A DNA stretch of 53,935 nt from Streptococcus parasanguinis. GTDB lineage: Bacteria > Bacillota > Bacilli > Lactobacillales > Streptococcaceae. The DNA lies in assembly GCA_018377375.1 (NCBI GenBank), contig JAGZZN010000006.1, positions 1-53,935 on the forward strand, written 5' to 3'. Shown piece after piece: positions 14,404 through 23,531 of the stretch; positions within the stretch are counted from its first letter, which is position 1, and the number at the start of each line of letters is the position of its first letter. Both the position numbers and the translations under genes were made by a program. Below the pieces are notes generated by a model that ran no database searches, was not told where the DNA came from, and was given only the letters and a program-made list of their open reading frames with translations.

Positions 14404-15414
14404 TTATCCAACCAAACCACTAAAGAATTTGACAATGGCGTTCCAGATGGCTCCGAAGAAGCCAGCAATGGCATTCCACGCATTTGTGAAGAAGTTACCA
14501 CTATCTTTTAAAATAGCGTCTGTATCAAAATTGAGATTGATATTGTTAAAGGTATCGCCTGCCTTGTCTACGATACTATCTTTCAGATCCGACAAGGTTT
14601 TAGTAAAGCTTTTGCTACTGATGACGCTACTCTTTGAAAGGTTGACTGCGAAATTCACGATCAAATTGATCTGGTTACCTGTCACAGTTGTATCCAGCTT
14701 ATAATTTTTCAGGGTTTCTTCGACGATCTTTCGAATATCATCCTTGCTTAAATCCTGATCGTTCTGTTTGGCATTGGCTACTGCTGTTTTGATATCGGTC
14801 AATGCCACGTTTAACTTATCAGCATCGAAGTTTTTCTTACCAGCGTTTTCTTCATTGATCCCGGATAGAGTCTTTAACTCTTCTTGGGCCAGATCTTTGC
14901 TTTCTTGAGAAACTTTGGCGCCATTTTTCTCAAGCGAGTAATAAATACCAGCCAAGGCACTTTCACCAGTCACCTGTATAGGAGAAGCTACTGTAATTTG
15001 TGCATGCTCCAAACCAAGTGTAACGGCCGCATTTCGATACATATCTGCGGTAACTTTGGTGATGTTTTGAGGTGTCACGATATTCACTTCTAGTGGCTTG
15101 TTCTTACCTAATTTTTGAATTTTAACAGAGGAATAGAGTTCTAGACTATCATCGTTTGCAACGTTCATAATCGAAGAGTAAACCTCTGGTGTCATGGTCT
15201 TCCACTCTTCTTTGTCTTTTGAACTATCGTAGTTCAGTAAACTCAAGGTTTGTTCAATTTGACTTTGGTCTAGAGAATAACCCAAAACATAGTCTGGCTT
15301 GACATAAGTTTCATCAATGACTTTCTGGACATTAGTATCTGCAGAAACATGTGGAATTCCACTAAAGAGGGCAACTGTCGACGCTACAAATAAAGCAATT
15401 TTTCTTAATTTCAT
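14404..15414 (-). CDS. DUF1002-family secreted protein
   Basis: A 336-aa protein with a signal peptide (MKLRKIALFVASTVALFSG, cleavage near SADT), followed by a DUF1002/YpuA-like domain. The domain has DYVLGYSLDQSQ early, then alternating strands and helices with VTPQNITKVTADMYRNAA and PIQVTGESALAGIY. A C-terminal amphipathic or hydrophobic stretch (NAWNAIAGFFGAIWN) follows. The cellular role of this extracellular family is unknown. It is monocistronic, with a TATAAT at 15525-15530 and a long inverted repeat just upstream of that. Confidence 0.85.
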   Translation of the reverse strand: MKLRKIALFVASTVALFSGIPHVSADTNVQKVIDETYVKPDYVLGYSLDQSQIEQTLSLLNYDSSKDKEEWKTMTPEVYSSIMNVANDDSLELYSSVKIQKLGKNKPLEVNIVTPQNITKVTADMYRNAAVTLGLEHAQITVASPIQVTGESALAGIYYSLEKNGAKVSQESKDLAQEELKTLSGINEENAGKKNFDADKLNVALTDIKTAVANAKQNDQDLSKDDIRKIVEETLKNYKLDTTVTGNQINLIVNFAVNLSKSSVISSKSFTKTLSDLKDSIVDKAGDTFNNINLNFDTDAILKDSGNFFTNAWNAIAGFFGAIWNAIVKFFSGLVG

Positions 15415-15524
15415 TTCTCTCTTCTTTCTATCTCATATCTACGTTGAGTAGATTTTATCGACTATTTCACCTGACTAGAGCTGAAAAAAAGAAGCCAATA
15501 AAAGAGTTATTCACTTCAATGTTT

Positions 15525-15572
15525 ATTATATCGTTTCTTTCTTAAAAGAAGCTTACATTTCTTTTAAGAAAG
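15525..15572 (-). promoter_or_regulatory. DUF1002 promoter overlapped by 14-bp inverted repeat
   Basis: The minus strand has TATAAT at 15525-15530, while the -35 zone is poor. A perfect inverted repeat (15537-15550 and 15559-15572, 8-nt loop) covers that zone and lies 10 nt after the stop of the next gene upstream. It may be an operator, a terminator for the DUF915 gene, or both. Confidence 0.5.
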
Positions 15573-15582
15573 GATGACATAT

Positions 15583-16428
15583 TTATTTTCCCCAAAGAAA
15601 CTGGATCAACAACTTATCTACTATTGGATTTTCATGAAGTTGGCTGTGCTGAGCACCTTTTCCATCAATCTGTTCTTCACGGTAGCTTTTTGCACGTTCT
15701 GCTACTAGGTAACGAAGGGCTTTTGAAGAAATATTGAGAACCGATCCATCCGTTTCTCCACCGATATCTCCATAGATATTCAGCACATCGATCTGATTTT
15801 CTGGATAGACTTCCCGAAGAGCTAAAAGCTGTTGGTACTGCTCATTCATTGCGGAGGGTTTACCAGTTTGCGTATCTAGAACCAAACCTTGTGGTAAATT
15901 CATCCCTTCGAGTCCAGCGACATGGTTGGCAATAGAGACCTGCTTGACAATTTTTGGCAAATTCTCATCACTTCCATGTTCCAGAAGATAATATAAGACG
16001 GACATATTTCCCATAGAATGAGCGACGACGTTCATCTCTTTAAAATGGTAGGTATCTTGAAGTTTTTTAACTACCTGATAGGCATAATTGCTGATGACTT
16101 TTGGATCGGGCGTGCGATTGTTTTGGTATTCCACTTTGATAATTGGATTGACCGCACCTTTGGGAATGGTCCCTGTCAGACTTACCCGCCCATTTTCAGC
16201 TACTTTTGCAGTGATGACGGTCTCTGTAACGCCTGCTTTTTTTGCCGCATCTGTCATGTGTTTTTCTGCATTGGCACTAGATCCATAACCATGAAAAAAT
16301 AAGGTAGGACGACTACTTTGAAGGTAATTGGTGTGGTCCAGCTGCGTTTTTTGTTGAGACTTTGCAAAAAAGGCGATACATAGGAACATCAACCCCAAAA
16401 GCAGCCCGTAGAATGATTTTTTGTTCAA
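15583..16428 (-). CDS. DUF915 alpha/beta hydrolase, membrane-anchored
   Basis: A 281-aa protein with an N-terminal signal anchor (LLLGLMFLCIAFFAKS). An alpha/beta hydrolase fold follows: oxyanion motif FFHGYGSSANAE near 45, nucleophile elbow VVAHSMGNMS near 133-140, an Asp in IYGDIGGETDG, and His in HSQLHENP near the end. This order is typical of DUF915. It is probably an extracytoplasmic esterase or lipase of unknown substrate. ATG 16428 is preceded by TGAGGAGTTTCC. It forms its own short unit. Confidence 0.87.
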   Translation of the reverse strand: MNKKSFYGLLLGLMFLCIAFFAKSQQKTQLDHTNYLQSSRPTLFFHGYGSSANAEKHMTDAAKKAGVTETVITAKVAENGRVSLTGTIPKGAVNPIIKVEYQNNRTPDPKVISNYAYQVVKKLQDTYHFKEMNVVAHSMGNMSVLYYLLEHGSDENLPKIVKQVSIANHVAGLEGMNLPQGLVLDTQTGKPSAMNEQYQQLLALREVYPENQIDVLNIYGDIGGETDGSVLNISSKALRYLVAERAKSYREEQIDGKGAQHSQLHENPIVDKLLIQFLWGK

Positions 16429-16544
16429 TGGAAACTCCTCAAGTTATTTTATAACTAACTAGTATTTTATCATAGCTATTCAATGATTTCAAAATATTGA
16501 GAATGAAAGAGCTAAAATACACAAAAAGATTTATAGATTAAAAG

Positions 16545-16730
16545 AGAGGCTGGGATAAAAGTCCTAGCCTCTTAATTGTTTTTGGATTGTCGAGTAAGAC
16601 GCAGGGGTTGAGTGGGCTCTACTACGCTGATTTCATCAGCTGTTACAGCCCTACTCAACTGTGCGGAGGTGGGACGACGAAATCGAATTCTAACGAATGA
16701 CCGATTTCTGTCCTACTCTCTCTGACTTGA
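16545..16730. repeat. intergenic element of three consecutive hairpins
   Basis: The first hairpin pairs AGAGGCTGGGA (16545-16555) with TCCTAGCCTCT (16562-16572). The second pairs GTTGAGTGGGCT near 16607 with AGCCCTACTCAAC near 16646. The third pairs GTGGGACGACGAAATCG near 16670 with CGATTTCTGTCCTAC near 16701. The element fills the gap after the lysozyme-like gene. Very similar stretches are, to my knowledge, repeated in sanguinis-group genomes. It probably terminates the long minus-strand operon. Confidence 0.65.
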
Positions 16731-16734
16731 TTGA

Positions 16735-17337
16735 TTAAAACCATGAAAATAGCTTCATAATGGTCATATTGGTTTCTACTAAACGAGAATAATAAATGTT
16801 CCCTCCATTAATGTAGAGTTCCATCCCGTTTAAAAGAGAGATAGGGTGGAGGTAAAGATAAGTTTCACCGGTTACATTGCCAAGGCTTGGCGCTACTACA
16901 TCCCGCGAATAAGCTCGGGCCAACTCTAGGGAATTTGTTCCACCGTGTTTAGCTACATAATCAATGTAATCTTTCCCGAAATTATAGGCTTGAACGGCTG
17001 TCCAGCTATCAACCCCTTTTTTCTTGGCTTCTTTTAATTCGTCGGAGAGGGTCTGAATACCTTGGCGAATGCTGGCCTTATTATCACTAATGGTATTGGT
17101 CTCACCACTTGCACTCTCACTAGCCTGCATGACATCGTCCTCTCGACCTTTTGTCTCTGTATAGATCATAGCCAGAATGAGGTTTTCATTGGCTGTGGTG
17201 TCCTCCTCAGCAAGGACTTCTCTAACCAGGGAGCGGTACTGCATGACTTGTTTGACATCATGGTGGATCTGAATTCCCTTGTAGATTCCAAATATTAGTA
17301 AGATGAATAAGAAGATCTTCACTATACGTTTAATCAT
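16735..17337 (-). CDS. lysozyme-like (Pmp23/CwlT-type) muramidase
   Basis: A 200-aa protein with an N-terminal membrane anchor (IVKIFLFILLIFGIYKG) and an extracellular lysozyme-like domain. The catalytic Glu is probably in ILAMIYTETKGR near 60, followed by QGIQTLSDEL and AVQAYNFGKDYIDYV. This arrangement matches pneumococcal Pmp23 and T4-type lytic enzymes that trim peptidoglycan at division or growth sites. It is the last gene of the tdk-to-lysozyme run and starts at the stop of the preceding gene (shared base 17337). The same neighbour order, next to glyA, exists in pneumococcus. Confidence 0.85.
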   Translation of the reverse strand: MIKRIVKIFLFILLIFGIYKGIQIHHDVKQVMQYRSLVREVLAEEDTTANENLILAMIYTETKGREDDVMQASESASGETNTISDNKASIRQGIQTLSDELKEAKKKGVDSWTAVQAYNFGKDYIDYVAKHGGTNSLELARAYSRDVVAPSLGNVTGETYLYLHPISLLNGMELYINGGNIYYSRLVETNMTIMKLFSWF

Positions 17338-18311
17338 TATTTACTCTGTATATCCTCAATATTTTTGATCAAAATAGAATAGGTTCCGTTCTCGTTTAAA
17401 ATAAATTCAACAGATTCTGCATCTTCATAGACATTATTCGGAACGATCAGTTCAATTCCATTTGACAATGACAATTTCTGATTTTCGAACTTCTTCAACT
17501 GGCGACTTGCATCAATTTCTTCAAAGGTGACAGGCTCTGGTACAGCTTCTTTGACTTGGTCAATAAAACTGAGGCGAGCTGTCAGATTGTCGTCGAAGAG
17601 ATCATCCGCTAATTTCTCTGGAGAGAGTTTATTTTCTTCCTCAATATGGTTAAAAATAGCTGATTTAACCTTTGATTGAAATTGAAAATCATCTGTGTTA
17701 AAGCTTTCCGCAATCTTCTGGGCTGTTTTTTCTAGTGCCTTGATCGATTTTTTAGGAGAGATCTTAGGTTGCGCCTGCAATAGATTCTCAGAAAAATAGT
17801 TCAAGAACGTCCCGTTGTACTTGATCCGTTTTTCAATCAAATGGTATTTGCGGCTTTGAAGATTGATGACCAAAGCTTCATCTGCACCAGTCCCAAAACC
17901 AGGTAGATTATTTTGCGTCAACTTAATCGGATTGTCCACTTCACCGCCAAGATGCGTCAAGGTTTCCCGTAAGGCGATCCGAAGAAAGGCAAAATGGTCC
18001 ACCCCTTCTTTTGAGAATTGAATGAACACCAAATCGTTGGTCTTTTGATTCTCAGAGACGACAAATTCTTCCTTCCAGCGATTCGCTACTGCGACCGAAG
18101 TTTCTAATAGGTCATCTGAAATCATCTCAAGAAAAGGATTGTCCTCTTCGAAAATACCAGTCCTGGCTTCATCCGAGTAGACCCGTTCAATCTTCTTACG
18201 CAGGTATTCCTCGATTTTAGGTGTGATATTGAGAAATTTATCTGCCAGATAGAGATCGGTATCGTCTGGGCTAAATTGATGAATGATGGCTTTTTTTACG
18301 TAAATATCCAT
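17337..18311 (-). CDS. nucleoid-associated protein (NdpA/YejK-like)
   Basis: A 324-aa soluble protein with the 37-kDa nucleoid-associated family pattern: an N-terminal VKKAIIHQFSPDDTDLYLAD start, AFLRIALRETLTH in the middle, and a C-terminal NGIELIVPNNVYED block. Distant E. coli members bind the nucleoid; the function in streptococci is not established. Eight bases separate it from glyA upstream, and it shares a base with the lysozyme-like gene downstream, so it is co-transcribed. Confidence 0.85.
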   Translation of the reverse strand: MDIYVKKAIIHQFSPDDTDLYLADKFLNITPKIEEYLRKKIERVYSDEARTGIFEEDNPFLEMISDDLLETSVAVANRWKEEFVVSENQKTNDLVFIQFSKEGVDHFAFLRIALRETLTHLGGEVDNPIKLTQNNLPGFGTGADEALVINLQSRKYHLIEKRIKYNGTFLNYFSENLLQAQPKISPKKSIKALEKTAQKIAESFNTDDFQFQSKVKSAIFNHIEEENKLSPEKLADDLFDDNLTARLSFIDQVKEAVPEPVTFEEIDASRQLKKFENQKLSLSNGIELIVPNNVYEDAESVEFILNENGTYSILIKNIEDIQSK

Positions 18312-18319
18312 AAAATGGT

Positions 18320-19576
18320 TTAGTCCTCGTAAAGTGGAAAGGCGTCTGTCAAGGCTTTGACTTGGCTACGCACTTCATCTAATACTTCTTGATTATCCGC
18401 ATTCTTCAGCGCTTTGATCATGAGTTCAGCAACGGTGCGACTTTCTTTTTCACCAAAACCACGAGCAGTGATGGCTGCTGCACCAATCCGAATCCCACTG
18501 GTCTTAAATGGAGACAAGGTTTCATAAGGAATAGAGTTCTTGTTGAGGGTGATATTGACTTCATCCAACAAGTTTTGCGCCACTTTTCCATTTTCAACGA
18601 CTTTAGTGACGTCGACAAGGAAAAGGTGGTTCTCTGTTCCGCCTGAAATAACGCGGAAATCTGGATCTTGCAAGAAGACATCAGCCATGGCCTGACTGTT
18701 CTTAATCACGTTAGCTGCATACTCTTTAAAGGCAGGATCCAGCGCTTCTTTGAAAGCGACAGCTTTGGCAGCAATGACATGCTCTAAAGGTCCTCCCTGA
18801 ATACCAGGGAAAATAGCAGAGTTTATTTTCTTAGCTAATTCCTCATCATTGGTCAAGATTAGGCCTCCACGAGGGCCACGAAGGGTCTTGTGAGTGGTCG
18901 TTGTCGTGATATGTGCATAAGGAACTGGACTTGGATGGAGACCTGCTGCCACGAGACCAGCAATATGGGCCATATCAACCATGAGCTTAGCTCCTACTGC
19001 ATCTGCAATCTCACGGAATTTTGAGAAATCAATAATATGAGAGTAGGCTGAGGCACCAGCAACGATGAGTTTTGGCTTCACTTCTTGGGCTTGTTTTAAG
19101 ATGGCATCAAAATCCAAGAGCTCTGTTTCAGGATCTACACTATAAGACACAAAGTTATAGGTTTGACCAGAGAAGCTCACAGTAGCTCCGTGCGTCAAAT
19201 GCCCACCGGCAGCTAGATCCATCCCCATGACAGTATCACCAGGCTCAATCAAGGCCATATAGGCAGCACAGTTTGCCTGACTTCCTGAATGCGGTTGAAC
19301 GTTTGCAAATTTAGCCCCAAAGATTTCTTTGGCCCGTTCGATCGCGAGACTTTCGACCACATCGACCACATCTGTCCCGCCATAGTAACGACGACCAGGA
19401 TAGCCTTCGGCATATTTATTGGTCAGAATAGACCCTTGAGCAGCCATCACTGCCTTAGAGACAACATTTTCAGAAGCAATCAACTCAATATTGTTTTGTT
19501 GACGCTCTTCTTCTTTAGCGATCGCATTCCATAGGTCTGCATCATAGGCTTTGTAATCTTCTTTATCAAAAATCAT
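18320..19576 (-). CDS. glyA: serine hydroxymethyltransferase
   Basis: A 418-aa PLP enzyme converting serine and tetrahydrofolate to glycine and 5,10-methylene-THF. It has the standard length and all family blocks: ELIASENVVSKAV, YPGRRYYGG, VQPHSGSQAN, the PLP lysine in TTTTHKTLRGPRGG (about residue 229) and GIRIGAAAITARGFGE. The SD is AAAGGAG. It feeds one-carbon units into the same folate pool served by fhs at 49567. It sits between tsaC/sua5 and the nucleoid-associated gene in the same strand run; 38 bp to tsaC leave little room for a separate promoter. Confidence 0.98.
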   Translation of the reverse strand: MIFDKEDYKAYDADLWNAIAKEEERQQNNIELIASENVVSKAVMAAQGSILTNKYAEGYPGRRYYGGTDVVDVVESLAIERAKEIFGAKFANVQPHSGSQANCAAYMALIEPGDTVMGMDLAAGGHLTHGATVSFSGQTYNFVSYSVDPETELLDFDAILKQAQEVKPKLIVAGASAYSHIIDFSKFREIADAVGAKLMVDMAHIAGLVAAGLHPSPVPYAHITTTTTHKTLRGPRGGLILTNDEELAKKINSAIFPGIQGGPLEHVIAAKAVAFKEALDPAFKEYAANVIKNSQAMADVFLQDPDFRVISGGTENHLFLVDVTKVVENGKVAQNLLDEVNITLNKNSIPYETLSPFKTSGIRIGAAAITARGFGEKESRTVAELMIKALKNADNQEVLDEVRSQVKALTDAFPLYED

Positions 19577-19614
19577 CGGTCTACTCCTTTATAAAAAATT
19601 ATTTATGTACATTA

Positions 19615-20226
19615 TCACTGAGGAAGTTTATCATCCTCAAAGGAAAGCTCTGGCACTTGTGCAAGCAAATCAGCTTTTGTAATCGAACCTTGCCGCAAAA
19701 TCCTGGCTTTAGAACCAGAGATATCCAAAATAGTTGAATCTCGTCCAGTCAAGAAGTCATCATCCTCTATACCTGGAACCACTTGATCAAACTCGCTTAC
19801 AATAGCCTCATACTTTGTTCCACTTGCATGGCCTGAAAGATTAGCCGAGGGACCAACCAAAGGACCGTATTTACGAATTAATTCCAATGTTTTTGGGTGA
19901 GCCGGAATACGGAAACCAACTGTATCCAAGCCCGAATGAATCCAGTCTGGCACCTTCTTATTCGCCTGAAGAATAATAGTCAGAGGCCCTGGTAAAAATG
20001 AATCAACCAGTTTTGTTAAATAGCCAGGTTGGTTTTTCGAATAAAGTCGAATCGCTATTTCATCGGCTACATTTAAATTCAGAGCCTTTTCTCTAGGTCT
20101 ACGTTTTAATTCGTAAATATAATTAACTGCCTCTTGGTCCAAAGCTTTAGCGAAAATACCATAGACTGTTTCAGTTGGCAGAATAACCGCACGGCCTGCT
20201 TCTAATTCTTTCTCAATGTGATCCAT
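19615..20226 (-). CDS. tsaC: L-threonylcarbamoyladenylate synthase (TsaC/Sua5 type)
   Basis: A 203-aa YrdC-domain protein making threonylcarbamoyl-AMP for t6A at tRNA position 37. Motifs include PTETVYGIFAKA near 17, KRRPREKALNL near 41, and GPSANLSGHASGT. It has only the YrdC domain; the C-terminal Sua5 domain of the long form is absent, and lengths near 200 are usual in streptococci. Its start lies 14 bp inside the end of prmC, so translation is coupled. The neighbours prmC and prfA make this a translation-factor cluster. Confidence 0.92.
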   Translation of the reverse strand: MDHIEKELEAGRAVILPTETVYGIFAKALDQEAVNYIYELKRRPREKALNLNVADEIAIRLYSKNQPGYLTKLVDSFLPGPLTIILQANKKVPDWIHSGLDTVGFRIPAHPKTLELIRKYGPLVGPSANLSGHASGTKYEAIVSEFDQVVPGIEDDDFLTGRDSTILDISGSKARILRQGSITKADLLAQVPELSFEDDKLPQ

Positions 20227-21049
20227 TGTCTACTACTACCATTCTATCTTGTCCAAATTGGTCTTTCAGAACTCGAACGCGTTTGTCAGGAAACGCTTCT
20301 TGAAAAAGCTCTTTTACTTTGGCTCCTTGCTTATAGCCAATTTCTAGATAGATCTTTCCGTCTGGTGTTAAAACACTTGGTGCTTGCTGGGCAATCTTTT
20401 CGTAGATGGCATATCCATCACGATCCGCAAAAAGAGCTAAGTGGGGTTCAGAGGCTAAAACATTGGCTCCAACCTCTTCTACATCATCCCGAGAGATATA
20501 GGGAGGGTTGGACACAATCAGGTCATAAGGACCTTCTAGTTCGTCCAGTACATCTGACGACTTGAATTCAAGGACAGCTTCTAACTGCTTGGCATTTTCT
20601 TGAGCCAGGGCTAAGGCCTCCTCTGAGACATCGCTAGCTTGAACCTGCCAAGTAGGTCTAGCAAGGGCTAGGCTAATAGCAATGGCACCACTTCCTGTTC
20701 CGATATCCAGAAGTCGTAAGGCTTTCTCATCGTTTTCTTCGAGAATAAGTGCGACCAATTCTTCTGTTTCAGGTCGTGGAATCAGCACGCGCTCATCAAC
20801 TGTAAAAACATGACCACAAAATTCTGCGCTCCCAATAATATATTGGGCAGGAACGTGATGTTTCAGCTGCTCAAATATAGATAGAAGCAAGGCCTGGTCC
20901 TCTGTTTCCACTTCTTTTTGCAAGGCAAGAACAAAGTCTGTAAAAGTCCAGTTTTTTAAAGCACGATACGCGAAGGAGAGGCTTTCTGCTTCCTCTCCAA
21001 CGGCTATTAATTCTTCTTCATACTGGGCTAATAATGGTCCCAACAACAT
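20213..21049 (-). CDS. prmC: release factor glutamine methyltransferase
   Basis: A 278-aa protein with an N-terminal helical domain and a class I SAM methyltransferase domain. LLDIGTGSGAIAISLA (near 115) binds SAM, and DLIVSNPPYISRDD (near 178) holds the NPPY signature for glutamine methylation. It methylates the GGQ glutamine of release factors. Its start shares a base with the stop of prfA, its substrate gene, which is the conserved prfA-prmC pairing. Confidence 0.97.
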   Translation of the reverse strand: MLLGPLLAQYEEELIAVGEEAESLSFAYRALKNWTFTDFVLALQKEVETEDQALLLSIFEQLKHHVPAQYIIGSAEFCGHVFTVDERVLIPRPETEELVALILEENDEKALRLLDIGTGSGAIAISLALARPTWQVQASDVSEEALALAQENAKQLEAVLEFKSSDVLDELEGPYDLIVSNPPYISRDDVEEVGANVLASEPHLALFADRDGYAIYEKIAQQAPSVLTPDGKIYLEIGYKQGAKVKELFQEAFPDKRVRVLKDQFGQDRMVVVDNGSH

Positions 21050-22128
21050 TATTTGTTCAACTCTTCTAGTTTTTGAGTTTGATCATACAAGACCAAAGCA
21101 TCGACCACTTCGTCTAATTTACCAGATAAGATGGTGTCCAGTTTTTGAAGGGTCAAGCCAATCCGGTGATCGGTTACACGGTTTTGAGGGAAGTTATAAG
21201 TCCGGATCCGCTCTGAACGGTCACCAGTACCGATGGTTGACTTCCGCTCAGCGTCTTGCTCGTCTTGAGCAATCTGAGCAAAGTGGTCAGCCACACGCGC
21301 ACGGATGATCTTCATGGCTTTTTCACGGTTCTTCTGTTGGGTCCGTTCTTCCTGCATCTCGACCTTGATATTGGTTGGCAAGTGGACGATACGAACAGCT
21401 GTTGCGACCTTGTTGACGTTCTGTCCACCCGCACCAGATGCGTGGTAGATATCAATCCGAAGGTCTTTTGGATCAATGTCGTACTCGACTTCTTCGATTT
21501 CTGGCATGACCAGAACGGTTGCTGTAGAGGTATGGACACGACCTTGGCTTTCAGTCACTGGAACCCGTTGCACCCGGTGGGCACCAGATTCATACTTGAG
21601 TTTTGAATAAACTGATTGACCAGAAACCATGGCTACGACTTCTTTAATCCCACCAACGCCATTGTAGGAAGCTTCCATAACTTCAAAGCGCCAGCCTTGG
21701 CTTTCCGCGTATTTTTGGTACATCTGCAAGAGGTCACCAGCAAACAATTGGGCTTCGTCTCCTCCTGCTGCTCCACGGATTTCCAAGATAATGTTCTTGT
21801 CATCGTTTGGATCTTTAGGAAGAAGTAAGATCTTCAATTTTTCTTCGTATTCTTCCTTTTCAGTCTTGGCATCCTTAAGTTCTTGCTTGGCCATTTCTTC
21901 CAAGTCCGCATCGCCGCCTGCTTCCTTAATCATTTCCTCAGCGTCAACAATGTTTTGAAGGACTTGCTTGTACTCACGATAAGCTGTCACCGTGTCACGG
22001 GTGGAAGCCTCTTCTTTTGAAAGCTCCATAAAGCGTTTGGTATCAGAGACCACATCTGGGTCACTCAGTAATTCTCCTAACTCTTCGTATCGGTCTTCTA
22101 CAGCTTGTAGTTGATCATAGATATTCAT
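21049..22128 (-). CDS. prfA: peptide chain release factor 1
   Basis: A 359-aa class I release factor for UAG and UAA codons. The codon-reading tripeptide PVT (in RVQRVPVTESQGR) and the catalytic GGQ in HASGAGGQNVNK (near 235) are present, with GGDEAQLFAGDL earlier. Length is normal. It is third in the run tdk, GNAT, prfA, prmC, tsaC, glyA; 9 bp separate it from the GNAT gene, and the SD is AAGGAG. Confidence 0.98.
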   Translation of the reverse strand: MNIYDQLQAVEDRYEELGELLSDPDVVSDTKRFMELSKEEASTRDTVTAYREYKQVLQNIVDAEEMIKEAGGDADLEEMAKQELKDAKTEKEEYEEKLKILLLPKDPNDDKNIILEIRGAAGGDEAQLFAGDLLQMYQKYAESQGWRFEVMEASYNGVGGIKEVVAMVSGQSVYSKLKYESGAHRVQRVPVTESQGRVHTSTATVLVMPEIEEVEYDIDPKDLRIDIYHASGAGGQNVNKVATAVRIVHLPTNIKVEMQEERTQQKNREKAMKIIRARVADHFAQIAQDEQDAERKSTIGTGDRSERIRTYNFPQNRVTDHRIGLTLQKLDTILSGKLDEVVDALVLYDQTQKLEELNK

Positions 22129-22137
22129 TTTCGCTCC

Positions 22138-22617
22138 TTAATTCTTGGTTGTTAGATCATAGATTGCTACAATTTCGTTTTCTATGACTTCGCCAGTTTC
22201 TTTAAATCCATAATGGAGATAGCAAGATCTCGCTTGATTATTTTCCGGTTCATAAGATAACCAAAGACTTGTTGCTTTTCCAGCTGGCTCTGTTCGAACA
22301 AAGTCAATGGCTGCATCCATAGTCGGTTTAAAATAGCCTAAACCTTGAAATCGTTTATCGATCATAAAACGAAATAACAAGTAGTTCCCCTTGCTGATCC
22401 CAATTTTCTGGTCATAGGCAATCATAACAAAACCAACTAATACTTCCTTATCATAAACTGCTAAGGGAGCTATAAAATCACCATTTTTATCATATACATA
22501 GGCTTCAGCTAAACTAATGGAATTGGATGCAATAAAATTCCTTTGGTTTGGATGAACTTCTAGATTTAAAACGTCAAAATAATTCTCTATTGTAATATCT
22601 TTTAAACAAATAGACAT
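22138..22617 (-). CDS. GNAT N-acetyltransferase, polyamine-type similarity
   Basis: A 159-aa single-domain GNAT. It starts LKDITIENYFDVLNLEVHP, like spermine/spermidine acetyltransferases of the BltD/PaiA group. The acetyl-CoA site is MIDKRFQGLGYFKP (a variant Q/RxxGxG/A), and the C-terminal YLHYGFKETGEV strand is typical. The substrate cannot be read from the sequence. It sits 21 bp after tdk and 9 bp before prfA, so it is co-transcribed with housekeeping genes. Confidence 0.85.
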   Translation of the reverse strand: MSICLKDITIENYFDVLNLEVHPNQRNFIASNSISLAEAYVYDKNGDFIAPLAVYDKEVLVGFVMIAYDQKIGISKGNYLLFRFMIDKRFQGLGYFKPTMDAAIDFVRTEPAGKATSLWLSYEPENNQARSCYLHYGFKETGEVIENEIVAIYDLTTKN

Positions 22618-22638
22618 TATTATCCTCTCTAAAACGTT

Positions 22639-23223
22639 CTAGACGCTTTCGGTTGGTATGTCTGGATTAAAATAATGTTTGCGGCAAACGGAGATATAGG
22701 TCTCGTGTCCACCGATCTGGATCTGCTCTCCATCATAGACAGGTTTACCCGCTTGGGTACGCAAGACCATGGTCGCCTTGCGGGAACAGTATTGGCAGAT
22801 GGTTTTGATCTCCTCGATCTTGTCGGCTAACAAGAGGAGGTGTTTGGAACCTTCAAAGAGTTCATTTCGGAAATCATTTTTGAGGCCAAAAGCCATGACC
22901 GGCACATCCAGTTCATCCACGACTCTTGCCAAGTCATAGACATGGTGTCGTTTCAAAAACTGAGCTTCATCGATTAAGACACAGTAGGGTTTAATTGCTT
23001 GGTTTTTAATAAAGCCAAAGATATCCGTATCGTCTTCAATTGCAACGGCTTCTCGTTTCATACCGATCCGACTAGAAACCACTCCTACTCCATCTCGTGT
23101 ATCGATTGCTGAGGTCATGATGACGACGCTCTTGCCTTGCTCTTCATAATTATGGGCCACCTTCAAAATCTCAATGGTTTTCCCCGAGTTCATGGTCCCA
23201 TATTTATAATATAATTGTGCCAT
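22639..23223 (-). CDS. tdk: thymidine kinase
   Basis: A 194-aa type II thymidine kinase of the salvage pathway. P-loop GTMNSGKTIE at residues 9-18, lid DTDIFGF, Walker B-like VLIDEAQFL near 85, and four zinc ligands (CQYC, then C-RKH near the end). It is the first gene of the minus-strand run that continues to 16735. The upstream gap to the divergent tautomerase has TGG-TAAAAT as a probable extended -10 on this strand. The SD is AAAGGAAA. Confidence 0.96.
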   Translation of the reverse strand: MAQLYYKYGTMNSGKTIEILKVAHNYEEQGKSVVIMTSAIDTRDGVGVVSSRIGMKREAVAIEDDTDIFGFIKNQAIKPYCVLIDEAQFLKRHHVYDLARVVDELDVPVMAFGLKNDFRNELFEGSKHLLLLADKIEEIKTICQYCSRKATMVLRTQAGKPVYDGEQIQIGGHETYISVCRKHYFNPDIPTESV

Positions 23224-23337
23224 TTTCCTTTTGTTCTCTCTAAAATGTGTTTCATTATCATTTTACCATAATTTTGCTAAGCTTTGTATCCCAAAATGTG
23301 ATAAAATAGTCCTATAAAAAATTTAGGAGGTGGCCAT

Positions 23338-23520
23338 ATGCCATTTGTACGAATTGACCTATTTGAAGGACGCACCTTGGAACAAAAGAAAGCCTTGGCC
23401 AAGGAAGTAACCGAAGCTGTTGTCCGCAATACTGGCGCTCCTCAGTCAGCTGTTCACGTTATCATTAATGATATGCCTGAAGGAACCTACTTCCCTCAAG
23501 GTGAAATGCGCACCAAATAA
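23338..23520 (+). CDS. 4-oxalocrotonate tautomerase-family enzyme
   Basis: A 60-aa protein MPFVRIDLFEGRT, with Pro2 becoming the N-terminal catalytic base after Met removal and the family arginine (R11-like) in EGRTLEQKK. Such mini-enzymes are tautomerases of unsettled substrate in streptococci, since no aromatic meta-cleavage pathway is present. The SD is TTAGGAGGTGG. Transcribed alone, it ends at a strong bidirectional terminator. Confidence 0.88.
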   Translation: MPFVRIDLFEGRTLEQKKALAKEVTEAVVRNTGAPQSAVHVIINDMPEGTYFPQGEMRTK

Positions 23521-23531
23521 TGGTTCCACTA

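Noticed and set aside
14282..14704. 140-codon plus-strand frame
   Set aside because: It is antisense to the well-supported DUF1002 gene and lacks an SD.
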